DNA from: Formicarius rufipectus
Taxonomy: Eukaryota > Chordata > Aves > Passeriformes > Formicariidae
Assembly (NCBI GenBank): GCA_013399695.1
Contig: VXAU01001354.1
Coordinates: 332,841 to 396,840 of the forward strand
Reading direction: 5' to 3'
DNA: 64,000 nucleotides
The notes beneath the pieces were generated by a model, which saw only the letters and a program-made list of their open reading frames with translations, was not told the DNA's origin and ran no database searches. Every line of letters begins with the position of its first letter. The first letter of the stretch is position 1. The position numbers and the translations under genes were made by a program. This document shows, piece by piece, positions 26,401 to 37,030 of this stretch.

Positions 26401-28162
26401 ATGAACAAAAGAAAAGCATCTAAACACATGACTGTTTATGAAGAACCAGGTCCTTTTTAATTTTCAGTTTATTTTTTGAAGTGGTTCTTTAGATCCTATT
26501 TCAAATGGCAGTGGGGAACTGTAGCTGTACCTGTCACACACCCAAATAAACAGTCTGCCCAGACAGACTGAAAGAAGGGACTTATATTTTCACCTACACT
26601 TTTAACAATAAGGCAGATGTGATGCTTGGTGTCACAAGAAACCTGACACTTAGCCACCACATCTTTCCCTTGGGAATGGAAAATGTGGTCAACCCTGGCA
26701 ACGTTGTGCTGTGTCAGTCATTAAATATGTGCATAAGTTCCAATAACCCTGAAAAACCTGGTGGAGTGTAGTTGCACACTTTCAGGCATCGTACTGTCTG
26801 TCTGTCCTGACTAGGACTGTTTGAGGGGCAACGTAGCCATATGTGCTTGGCATGGTAATTCAGACATTTGAAGCATTCTCCCTGTGCTTTCTGATACCCA
26901 CAAAGGAGTGGTTATTTTCTAGACTTCTTTATGGAGATACCTTCTTCCAGGAAGAATATTTCATGGAAGTGTCTCATTCCACTCCTTCCTTCATCTCCCT
27001 AACTCCAACTACCATTTCCTGCATGGCACACAGCACTACCCACTCTGTATTTTACTCCAAAGCTTATGTAGCAGGTTGAGACTGAGTCCCATGTCTGGAG
27101 AGTGGGACGGTCTTGCTCCAGTGATGCTGACAGGAGAACTACTGTGCTCTTACAGAAGCAGTGCAAACTACTTGGTTTCTTCCAGTCAAGTATTCAACAG
27201 ATGTGATGACAGGCCCAATGTTCAGTGAAAATGCTTCAGTGACAGGAAGGTAAACTTTACATCCATCCCAGGCAGATCCCTCTGCCTCCCCCCTCGGCAC
27301 ATGCCGAGGTTGTGTCTTTGCCTCTTAAAACACAACAGTTCTAAAGAATTTTTTGCCCTTCATTTTGCTGCACGTTGCAGCCACTTCATAGGCTGATTGT
27401 GTACCCATTGTATTTCCAAAAACCAAAAATAATCAAGGGTTTGTCTCCTTCATGCTGAAGTAGCTGCAGAGAGAATTGTGTTGTCTTTTTGCAGCTCTGG
27501 TAGCAGTTTTGTTATTTCACAAGCAAAAGGGAGGGAAACCCTCTGCAGAGGGAAGGATAGTATGTTGAGTTGTCAGTCAAAGGTGTTTGGTAATATTAAA
27601 AAAGCTGCACATGCTAATCTAAAAGAAGGAAGTTTCCATAGTACTGATTTGTTGCTGACATGATTTGTCTTGCTCTATAAATCTTAATGAGGAATAAGAT
27701 TTCTGAAAGTCATGACGACCAGCAATGTGACATTCAGAAAAGACCTGCTCTCTTTCTTACCAAGTTATAAAAGTTAATTGTGTGGAGTTTTAGAGACTCC
27801 AAAAACTCTGGATGTCACAATAGGAAGTACCAAGAACTGTACACAGTGGGAAGATTGAATCCACAGGAAAACACATTGCAGTCAACATATGAGTGGTTGG
27901 TGGCACTGGGATCACAATTCCTTCCAACACAGCATGCCATGTTCTGGAGAAGGATGAAAGACACTAATTAATTTCTAGGGAGTTCTCATCTGTTTGTTTG
28001 CGTTTGTTTCATTCCAGAATTTCCTGTAGCCATAGAGAACATCACATTTTCTCCAACCTAATTTAAATAACTGAAATAAAGGGTATATAGAGGTTTCCAG
28101 TAAGAAATTCCCAATTCCAAAAAGCATAAATTTACCACCTTAAAGTTTGTCTTGGGGTGGTG
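23421..28162. other. Unique AT-rich DNA, no gene seen
   Basis: No recognisable gene. Local structure includes a bulged hairpin at 23939-23980, a perfect 11-bp inverted repeat at 26083-26121, and a pair of adjacent GC-rich hairpins at 27271-27309. The longest frame (153 codons plus, 25336-25797) overlaps open frames in other registers on both strands, carries no motif, and ends in hydrophobic T-rich translation. I take it as chance. Confidence 0.55.
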
Positions 28163-28185
28163 TTTTTTTTTTTTTTTTTTTTTTT
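28163..28185. repeat. Poly-T tract
   Basis: A run of 23 T bases after CTTGGGGTGGTG. On the minus strand it reads as a poly-A run ending in CACCACCCC, the same A-to-C transition seen at several other sites in this window. Confidence 0.9.
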
Positions 28186-29705
28186 AAACTAATTTTTCTT
28201 TGTATTATTAAGAAAAATGCTGTTAGACAATTCTGGCATTTTCACCCTTTTAATGTCTCATTTGACATCATTCTCTCCCACAGCAATAACCTAGCCAATC
28301 TCTATAAGTTAATGACTACTAACCCTCTAGCCACATTTGTCATTCTATTCTAATTTCCTTTGTAATTATGGTGATCTTATGATACTAAGAAGCACAAATA
28401 TGTTTTCAGATTTCTGTGTGGAATCTTAATAAACAGGCTCTGCATGTACCTTCCAGATAACATCTGTAGCCTGATGTAAAATCCTTGTCTGTTTGCCATC
28501 ACCAGTCATACACTTACACCGTGCCTGGAACCTGGCCCAAGGCCTGCTGATGTCAGTAGAAATCTTTCTAATGATCCTGTTGATGACCTGTGGTATGATT
28601 CAGGAATAAGCAGCAAGACATGTTAAAGACCCACGGGTATTAAATGTTGCTTCATATACTTTTATGTGCCCAGAGCTTTGTGTGTAGGGCTGCCATTTCA
28701 CCTTGCAGAATGAAACACTTCTTTCTCAATAGAGATGAGCAGAAGTTCTGAAGTCCTGAGAAGATCAAACTTTTAATGCCTAACTCCTTGCTCACACACA
28801 CTGCAAAAGCTCTCGTGTCACTCGTACCACCCAGAGATGTTCCTTTTCTTGAGGATTTTAATTCTTGTTACCCTCCTCCAGCTAACCTGAAGAATTAGTT
28901 TGCATTATAGTTATTATATAATTATTATAATTAGTTATTATTTTCTGCTAGTTTTTTTCAGTATTGCTCAGAGAAAACTTTTCTTTACCCTCACAGGAAT
29001 CTAGACAAGTAAGAATAGCATTTGTAATTCCTTTTAATGAATTTTATCAACATGCATCCTGTAAGGGAGTAATGAAAGAAAAATATATGACATATGCTCC
29101 TAACATTCGTCTAGTCACAGTAAAGAGATGGCTATGTCATAGCTGATATTTAATACAGAAAAATATCCTTAATGATCTGGAAAACTGCCAGGCTAAACTG
29201 AATGAACCAGACACCATTTTTTCAGAAGAGAGTTATATTATCTATTATCTTAATGAAGGGTGATAAAATTCATGTAAAAAGAGAAGAAAAAAATTATTAC
29301 CAACGATAATTAAATGAAATCCTAAAATCCCCTTTGTTATGTTTCAGTTTTCAGAATATATTATTAAAATGTACAGCATTTGGTGGAGCCCATAAAAAAG
29401 GCACTTTTTAGTGTTGTAGGTTTTTTCCTCTACAGGTGGGGGAGTTTTCTACAGGCACAGTGGAATACTTGGGCTTGTGAAGGATCAGTAACTACGGTGG
29501 CCAACAATAAATACAGTTCTTACTTGGACAATGTGTCACTGTAATGGCCCTTATGCAATGTGGAAGAAACAGAAACATTAAGAGAGGGTCCTTGGACAGC
29601 AGGTAAAGATTTCTATCACTGTTGTAAGAGTACAGATCATTACACATGATCTGCCTGTTGTTTTTCATTAATTTCTAAGTTATTAATACATATATTTACA
29701 AATAT
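28186..29705. other. Unique AT-rich DNA, no gene seen
   Basis: No recognisable gene or repeat. There is a short TTATTATAATTA-type AT-rich patch around 28905-28945. Open frames are at most 68 codons. Confidence 0.6.
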
Positions 29706-29800
29706 GGGTAAGGTGACATCAGTCCTTACCAGAGCTGTCTGTGGGCACACAATGTTGTGTGACCTGGTAATGTCACTTTGCCTTATGCAAAACATCTGAA
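29706..29800 (+). repeat. Possible ancient MIR/CORE-SINE remnant that folds back on itself
   Basis: The stretch 'ttgtgtgacctggtaatgtc' followed by 'actttgcct' resembles the conserved core of amniote MIR/CORE-SINEs (tgtgtgacctt-ggcaagtcactt-cct). These ancient tRNA-derived elements persist as short fragments in bird genomes. The same DNA also forms an imperfect hairpin. Bases 29706-29718 pair with 29771-29783, with three G-T pairs. TTACCAG (29726-29732) pairs with CTGGTAA (29764-29770). CACACAA (29746-29752) pairs with TTGTGTG (29755-29761). The two readings compete: the match to the SINE core may be by chance, or the hairpin may be. Direction and edges are tentative. Confidence 0.3.
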
Positions 29801-30950
29801 GAACAAGGTCTTCCATTATCTTTTTGTTTCCCTTGTATTGATTATCTTCCTACAAGTGCAGACAAAAGACAGATGAAAGGACAGAAGGGAAAAACAATGT
29901 CTTTGATTCTGAGACTGTTTATTAGATAGAGTAATAAAATGCGGAACCAGATTGTGGTCATCATGCTCTGTTGTTAAACTCTTACAAAAAGCCCTCAATG
30001 TCAGTGAGAATTGTTTCATTGATGCTGCTGAAGCCTGGATCAGAGGAAGGGTGTGAGTGGCTCATACCAGTTTTACGTGTCTGATTTTGTTTGCAGGTTC
30101 TGTATGTACAACAAAGGAAGACTGAAAGTGAACTGAGCGCACAGCCTGCACAGAATGAATGTTGCACTTGTGCCAGAGCAGGTGATACTGTGTTCATACT
30201 TGATATAAAAAAAAGTGGAACAGGGAAGGTAATGAGAGAAGAAATCACAGGAAGCCTACCTAAGGATTTAAATGATGCCTGACACAGGGAGAATACAAAG
30301 TATCAAAGCTTAGCTTTTTAATGAACCCACATAAATAATTTCAACCGTAATTATTTTGCATGTTTTGAGGAAGAATTTCAAATTACAGTTCCTAGTCTGA
30401 CACCTGCAGTTACAATCACTTGTATATGCAGGTAGCTGATTGCATCTGTAAATCAAATAGTTTGATGTTTAAATAACTTCAGTTCTGCCTGAAAAAATTG
30501 CAGTTGCAAAAATGTAGTCCTTCTGAGGGCGTGCTGGAAGTTTGGCCCTGCATTTCTCTTATGTGCCTCTAATAAGGGAAAAAAATTGCTCAATCTCTAC
30601 TAACTTATAAATCCTTTCTTCACAATTAAAAAGTAGCATAAACTCAAAAAGCCAGTTTCAGCATGACTAAAAAGAACACGTGACATCTTTAGGTGTTTTT
30701 TGACAAATCTTCGTCACACCTGGTAGTTGTAAGTTCAGAGTGAAAGGAAAGGGAATGTGACAAAATGTTAAATAGAAGATATTATAATCCTCAGGACTTT
30801 GTATTACATTTTATGATATTTTCTCTAAATGTCTTCAGTTGGTTTTCCAACCTAGTAAGAACTTAAATTTTCACTGTCAAAATTCAATTTTATTGAACAA
30901 GTACTGTTAACTTGTATGCCATGTTTGCAGGATGTACTGACATTTAAGTT
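29801..30950. other. Unique DNA with one exon-like stretch
   Basis: No gene recognised. Bases 30097-30228 are the most exon-like stretch in the window. They are preceded by a pyrimidine-rich tract ending TTTGTTTGCAG and followed by AAG|GTAATG. The interval is exactly 132 nt and stays open in a frame that starts at its first base, so it would be a phase-0 to phase-0 exon of 44 codons. The frame continues to a stop at 30280-30282. I do not recognise the peptide, and a 44-codon open stretch is not rare by chance. The rest holds nothing I can identify. Confidence 0.3.
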
Positions 30951-31003
30951 GAGAATTGCTTGCGTTGGAAGGGACCTTAAAGATCATACAGTTCCAAAAC
31001 ACC
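30951..31003 (-). repeat. CR1 LINE 3' terminal fragment (antisense)
   Basis: The plus strand reads 'ttggaagggaccttaaagat' followed by 'catacagttccaaaac', nearly identical to the antisense of the CR1 3' terminus just inside the octamer tail. Only about 50 bp remain, a very strongly 5'-truncated insertion. The octamer side (gagaattgc) is partly decayed. It lies about 95 bp left of the compound trinucleotide repeat. Confidence 0.8.
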
Positions 31004-31095
31004 GAATTCTTCTTACAATACATTTTCATATCTTACTTAATTTTATTTTATTTTTTTACCTGAAGGAGAAATGATATTTTTTCTGCAGGCATTTC

Positions 31096-31096
<1 letters not shown>

Positions 31097-31167
<71 letters not shown>

Positions 31168-31169
31168 GG

Positions 31170-31228
<59 letters not shown>
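31097..31228. repeat. Compound (TTA)n-(TGA)n microsatellite
   Basis: About 70 bp of uninterrupted TTA/ATT units (31097-31166) run, after a CGG at the junction, into about 58 bp of TGA/ATG units (about 31170-31228). The 102-codon minus-strand frame covering it is a translation artefact, a long isoleucine run. A compound trinucleotide tract of this size is expected to be unstable and is also prone to assembly error. Confidence 0.95.
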
Positions 31229-31229
31229 C

Positions 31230-34200
31230 TTGAATAGATTTCAAAACATAAGATTATCTTCATTAAGAGAAACCTATGATTATCAAAGTTGAAAACAAGG
31301 TTTAGGAAAAAGTGCTTAATGGCAAAATGTTCACTTTGATATGCAACTATCAGCAATTAATTTCATGTGTGTTTCATGGCAAATTGATAGCTAGAGTTAC
31401 ATGTGACTAATCTGCACAATTCACAGATTGTGCAGATTGTCAGAAATCCAAAATGTTACAACAATGAGAACTTTTTGTAGGGGGTTGAGTGTCAAGCTGA
31501 TTAAGGCACACATTTTATGCTAAGTAAAATTGTGGTTTCACCAGTCATTTCTGTCTGTATATAAGGATATTTTCTTATGAAGTGCTAGGACAGGGGAATT
31601 CATGGAACTGATATTCTCCCATGTAAGCAAGATACTGCAGAGTTACTGACATGTGCATACCTTCTTTAAACATCACAACAAATCATTTTCCCCGATACAT
31701 TGGAAAGATCTTGCTGTTAATGTACTCCAGGCTCTGTACTCTGATAGAGATCTGTAATTTTTAATGGTGATGCATTCTTTGTTTATTTTTCATACCTTTG
31801 GTCTAAGGCAGCTGCTATCAAACTATCATCTATGGATCATTAGGAAACACATGGCCCAATATGATTAATTTTGTCAGGAGCAATTGTGACTGGTGATATT
31901 TTGGCCAAAAGGACAAGAAGTAAGTATCATCACCAACTCCTCCAACATGCTGGAATGCAACAGCAATAATTTCACAGTGTTGTGGGGTTCTGTGTTGCTG
32001 CATTGTATAATGTCTCAACCCTCATCTTCTCTTTCCAAGATCACTGTACATCTGTACAAAAGAACAATGCCAATCCATATGCTGTTGGACTGCATAATTC
32101 TATTACATTAATGAAAGTTTGAATAAGAAATGAAAAGATTGTCAATTACATGTTCTTGGCTGTAGTATGGACTTTTTTTCACTAGATGTATTTTAGCATA
32201 AAGCAAAACCGAATAAACAATTTCTTAAAGCACATGCATTATATTTATTTGTCAAACCAACAATTTACTGAGGGGCAGCAGATGCAGGGGCAGGTTATCC
32301 TAACCAATGCAGTTTAGAAGAAGGAACAATACATAGAGATTTCACAGATATGCTCTTTAGTCCTTTTGGTAGCAGCTGACCTTGACAGTATGAACTAAGC
32401 ACATGCAGTGCAATATTTTGGAAATGAGCAGAAAACCTGAAAAAGGAAGTCTGAAAACCAGAATCAGTGCCATCCATTTCACTCGGCTGTTAAGCTTGAG
32501 ACATAAAGACTAATACCTGAATATTGTCATTATTAATTATATCACCAGTGATTATTCTACCAAGAAAATCCTCCTTGCTTAGATGCCCAAACAGTTCCTA
32601 TGCTTTTTATGTACTAAAATGTCAATAGTAATTCTTCCATTCACTATTCCCCTGATCTACATCTCTGTGAATTGTTCGGCCTTTTCAAAACTCAGATGAA
32701 TTAAACAATTAAGAAGCTAATGGTAGGAGAGAGAGAGCACTGGGTCAACTTAGCTGATATGTATTTTACAGATCATAAAATTTCACTTTTCTTTTTTGTT
32801 CATTTTAGCCAAACTGTGCTGGATTAAAGTATGTTTCTCATTAATGGAACAAAACCCAAAATACCCCAAAAAATGACAATCAAAAAGGATTCTGGTGGAC
32901 CAAACATATAGTACTTGAGTGTAATTGGACAGCCAAAGCTCATCTAGGTACCCTTTTTCTGAAAAGTGTTGCCTGACAGGCACAGAGCAATGCTTGAAAT
33001 ATTACGTGCTTAATGGAGCATGGCTGAGATCACAGGCACAGAGGTCACTGTGGAAAAGCAGACTCTTTCTTCTTGTAACCTCCCTGCACATAAGATGCAG
33101 TGTTGCTGAATAGCAGTTTTTGGGTGTTTTTCTTTTGAAGGTGACCTGTCAGTTGCACATGTGAAACAACAGTATTTTCAAAGGAGTGTGATATATGTGA
33201 GATAAGGTATTGGTTCTTGAGGGTAACAACTCCAGAGGCATCCCCATCCAGTTATTATTCTCTGGAGTAACCAGGCAATTCTTAATCCTCTTAATGATAC
33301 CTTATTGTTATTGCACTTTGCATCATATGAATAACACACATTATGAAATCTCTAATGCTGAGTACCTTGTTGCAATGTCCATCATGCACCTAGCTTTCCA
33401 TGGGTCTACAACTGCATAAGCTTGCTTTAAGAATCTGTATTCATGGCCACAGTTGTCTTTATTGTGTGTTTGGAACAGAAAATGAGGCCAGAGCAATATC
33501 GTACAGTGTTGGGATATTTTTGGTTTCATTCACTTTGTATAAATTCTATCATACTTTTACATATATTAATACATATATAAATATATATGGCTCCCTTCTT
33601 TGTTTTCTTGGCAGAGCATCAAAGTTGGGAAAATATGGCCACATGCACTGCTGTGTCATGTAATTGTTTACTATCCAAAGCACTTCAGTCAAGAAGTTTA
33701 GAGCTCTAGCTAACTGTAAAGAAAAAAAAAAGTTAAACACTATTTTTTTTTTTTTTGGTGTGTGTTTGTATGTGCGTAAGACTATCTTGTAAGTTTGTTG
33801 ATGGTAGTGCTTGGATCCCTGTGGCAATTGCAGTGTACTCAATTATGGGTAACAGCATAATGCAGCAAATTTAAGTTATTTGTACTTCAGTAGTGATTTT
33901 ATCTACTACTACAAGTTACATTCTAAAAGAATGACCAAGTTAGTAAGAGTTTTTATGTGTAAATGAAAGCTCCTTACAGTTTCTTCTCCACCTTTTATGA
34001 GAAGTTTTTGATTGAGTAGTTAAGGCCTACAACAACACTGTAGATACTTGATTTGACATCATGAGCCATTTCCAAGGGTATGCAAGACTGCTGATCCTAG
34101 TATAATGGAAGGGACTAACTGAATAGGATGCCTGGTATTGCCTTTTAAAAAATCTGTGTCAGCGGAGAATATTCATTATGGAATTTATCTGACTTCCTAC

Positions 34201-34380
34201 CTTCACTTGTTTTACAGTTATATTTTTCTTATCTGCTTATGAAAGATTACTTTTTTATCTGTTCCCAATACGAAGTACAATCCTAATCTTTCAAAGCCAA
34301 CAGAGTGTTTTAAGTATTTGTTCTTTTTAGATGGTCTATCTGTTTATGTGGATGTCTTGCAAATAGTGCAGGCCTCCCCT
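31230..34380. other. Unique AT-rich DNA, no gene seen
   Basis: No recognisable gene. It contains a perfect 12-bp inverted repeat with a 6-base spacer (31409-31438) and an AT-rich run of ATATAT/TATAAATA type near 33560-33590. An A-run (33721-33731) and a T-run (33744-33757) lie close together. Open frames reach at most 97 codons and resemble nothing I know. Confidence 0.6.
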
Positions 34381-34436
34381 TTTTTTCTGTTTTTTTTTTT
34401 TNNNNNNNNNNNNNNNNNNNNNNNNNNNNNNNTTTT
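34381..34436. other. Assembly gap inside a poly-T tract
   Basis: Bases 34402-34432 are 31 unknown bases (N), flanked by T-runs on both sides (34390-34401 and 34433-34437). The sequence was probably lost because of the homopolymer. The true length and content are unknown, so coordinates to the right may shift in another assembly. Confidence 0.99.
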
Positions 34437-34437
34437 T

Positions 34438-35073
34438 CTGAAATGTGAAATACCTTAGACTGACCCAAACACTAAGAGACACAACTGCCCCCTGTGATTC
34501 AGGACACACCAGTTCAGGGCCCTCTCCTACCTAAGGGGGTTGAATTCCTGTCTCGGTACCATGACTGCTTACTAAGCCTCTAGCTGTTGCAGGGCAGGTT
34601 TCTCTAAATCCTTGCTCTTGAAACTCTTCCCAGCTCTATGGAGTAACAATTCATGAGGCCAGGGAGAGGTTAAGCAGATCCCCAGCTTGGTAATTTAGGC
34701 ACACCACCAGGATGCACAGCGCCAGCTCCCACACTCTGCTCTCATGGTGGGATAGTTATTTACTTGGTTATTTACCCAGCACAGAGCAAGTTCAGTAGGA
34801 CAATGACTCCCATGTGAACTGAGACAGACTGCTTGTGTGATCTAAATAAAGTGTGTTTTTAATTTGTTTTTAGATGCACTTATATGAGAGACTGGTATAT
34901 ATTTTGGGAAGAAGAGATGAGAATTATGTGTTTAGGTCTTTAAGTGATAATGTTAGGTTTAAGTATCTTTTGTCTTTGAAAAACAGATGAGTTAAAAGAC
35001 ATCTGGAATATACTAAAAAATCTTGCCAAGGTATTACTACTTTACACTATTGAAATTACTGGGCATTCTCCTT
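34438..35073. other. Unassigned sequence between gap and CR1
   Basis: About 640 bp with no gene recognised. The first 450 bp are somewhat richer in GC and CA/TG than the surroundings (many 'ccagctc', 'caggtttc'-type words) and end near 'aataaagtg' at 34846-34854. An unrecognised repeat, for example a diverged LTR, is possible, but I see no TG...CA ends that would support it. Confidence 0.4.
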
Positions 35074-35568
35074 CACAGAATCACTAGATTGGAAGGCACC
35101 ACAGTGGGTCATCTGGTCCCACCTCCCTGCTCAAGCAGGGTTGTCCTAGAGCACATTGCACAGAATTGTGTCCAGGCAGTTCTTGTATATCTCCAGTGAG
35201 GCACACTTCACAACTTCTTCAAGCTCTGTTCCAGTGTGTGGTCATCTGTATAGTAAAGAAGTTCTTCCTCATGTTCAGGTGGAACTTCCTGAGTATTATT
35301 TTCTACCTTTTGTCTCTTGTCCTATTGCTTGACACTACCAAGAAGAGCTGGCTCCATTCTTTTGACACTCACCCTATAGATATTTATACACAATGATGAG
35401 TTTTTGTCTCACTTACCTCTTCTTGAGGCCATTCAGGCACAGCTACCTCAGCCTTTCCTCATAAGAGATACTTCAGATCCTTGACCAGCTTAGTAGCTCT
35501 CCAATGGACCTGCTCCAGGAGATCCATGTTTTGCTTGTACTGTGGAGCCCAAGACTGGGCTTGAGACA
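35074..35568 (-). repeat. CR1 LINE 3' fragment (antisense)
   Basis: This is a long, clear CR1 3' end on the minus strand. The plus strand begins CACAGAATCACTAGATTGGA, which is the inverse of the octamer tail plus 3' UTR. It continues with 'ggtcatctggtcccacctcc', 'ctgctcaagcagggttgtcc', 'tgttccagtgtgtggtcatc' and 'gtctcttgtcctattgcttg'. The last part, 'cagcctttcctcataagaga' to 'gtggagcccaagactgggc', corresponds to the end of ORF2. It is about 495 bp, 5'-truncated and without an intact frame. It lies about 820 bp from a second CR1 copy in the opposite orientation, with the 3' ends of the two copies facing outward. Confidence 0.92.
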
Positions 35569-36384
35569 TTGATTGCTGACTTCTCTGAAAATCTTTTGTT
35601 GATGCCAAAATCCACATAGTTATTTTTGAATCTTATCCCATGTTTCCTTAAAAAAGTGCTAGTAAGTTTCATATTTGTATCATATGTGTGCCACATTTCC
35701 CAAGATGTTGTGCATTGCTCTACAGGACTGGGTTCAACTCTTACTGAACAACTGGAACATGCTATTTGAGAGTTGCAGGTCTATATCCTACTTCTGTGTA
35801 AACTCTGATCAATAAGAGTTGGTACAGAAATCACAGTTAAAATCTTTGGAACACAGAAGGTTCAGGTCAAAACCCTACATATGACATCAGTAAATGTGAA
35901 ATTTTGTGCCTTCTCTGTACAAAACTGAGTGAATTGGATTGAGTTTAGGGGAACATTTCACAATAGGGACCTGTCTTCAGACAGCTCTGATGCTACCAGG
36001 CTGTGAGATCTGCTTCAGTTTCATGTCCCAATACACAGAATCTGTTGAAAACTTGATTTTGATAAATGTCTGAACTTAAACCATTTTAATCTCTTCCATC
36101 ACACAACATTAGTTATGTAAGAAGAAGGGGCATTTATTCTACCTCTTATTAGCACCCATATTCAATGCTTGAATCAACAAGTGATATACCCTGAGAATTA
36201 TGCTATATTTAGTGGAGAATTATTCCTGAATAGATCATGCTTAATTTTGAGAACTTAACTGATGGAGTTAATTACTCTCTGAAAGGGCTTATTTCCCAGC
36301 AATACCACAGGCTGAGCTCAGGGCAAATGGCTTTGATCTTTAGGCTGTTGATCCATGGTTCCTTTGTCCAGCCTCATGAGCAGA
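35569..36384. other. Unique DNA between two CR1 copies
   Basis: About 815 bp with no gene or repeat recognised. It is AT-rich, with open frames of at most 68 codons. Confidence 0.6.
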
Positions 36385-37030
36385 GGTAAGACCCCCTGGG
36401 GGTCCATAACAAGTAGAATACAATTCAACACCATTAATAATGATGTGGATGGTGTAGCAGAGTGTGACCTCAGCAAGTTGGAAGATAATACGTAACTGAG
36501 AAGAGTGGATGATACACTGTGCAGTCATCCAGGGGGACCTCTTCAGGCTGAACAAATGGACTGACAAAAACCTCATGAAGTTCAACAACGGGAAGCGCAA
36601 AGCTGTGCACCAGGGCAGTGACAACCCCAGGCACCAGTACGTGCTGGGCATCGCCTAGCTGGAAAGCAGTTTGGCAGGAAAAGCCCTGAGAGACCTGTGG
36701 AGAGCAAGCTGGCTTAAGCCAGCTATATGGCCTTGTGGCAAAGAGGAACAATGGTGTCCTCATCTGCAATCAGAAGTGTGTTGCTGGCAGGGAAGATGAT
36801 CCTTCCTTTCTAATGGTCTCTGGTGAGGTTTCACCTGGAATGCTGTGCCTGGTTCCACACAAAAAAAATGGCACAGGTTGCCTAGGGAGGTGGTGGAGTC
36901 TCCCTCCTTGGAGATATTCGAAGGTTGTGTGGATGTAGCCCTGATGATCCTGCTTGAGCAGGGGTCTGGGTCAGATGGCTTCCAGAGGCATCTTCCAACT
37001 CAGGATTGTGTGAACCTGTGATCCTATGGA
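36385..37030 (+). repeat. CR1 LINE fragment with internal deletion
   Basis: This is a plus-strand CR1 copy. Bases from about 36410 to 36850 correspond to the C-terminal part of ORF2 (reverse transcriptase). In one frame 36502-36640 reads with 'LNKWTDKNLMKFNNGK' and 'NPRHQYVLG', hallmarks of the CR1 RT tail, followed by a stop within the family sequence. A second frame at about 36735-36850 continues with a degenerate 'AKRNNGVLI...CVAGR...' block, which implies a frameshift. At about 36855-36870, after 'gctgtgcctggttccacac' and an 8-A run, the sequence jumps to 'ggcacaggttgcctagggag' in the 3' UTR, so several hundred bases are missing. The 3' end is intact, ending 'cctgtgatcctatgg'. The element is dead: stop codons, a frameshift and a deletion. 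Its left edge sits near an odd 15-bp palindrome (36390-36404). Confidence 0.9.

Noticed and set aside
31048..31356. 102-codon minus-strand frame with a long isoleucine run
   Set aside because: Direct translation of the compound TTA/TGA microsatellite.
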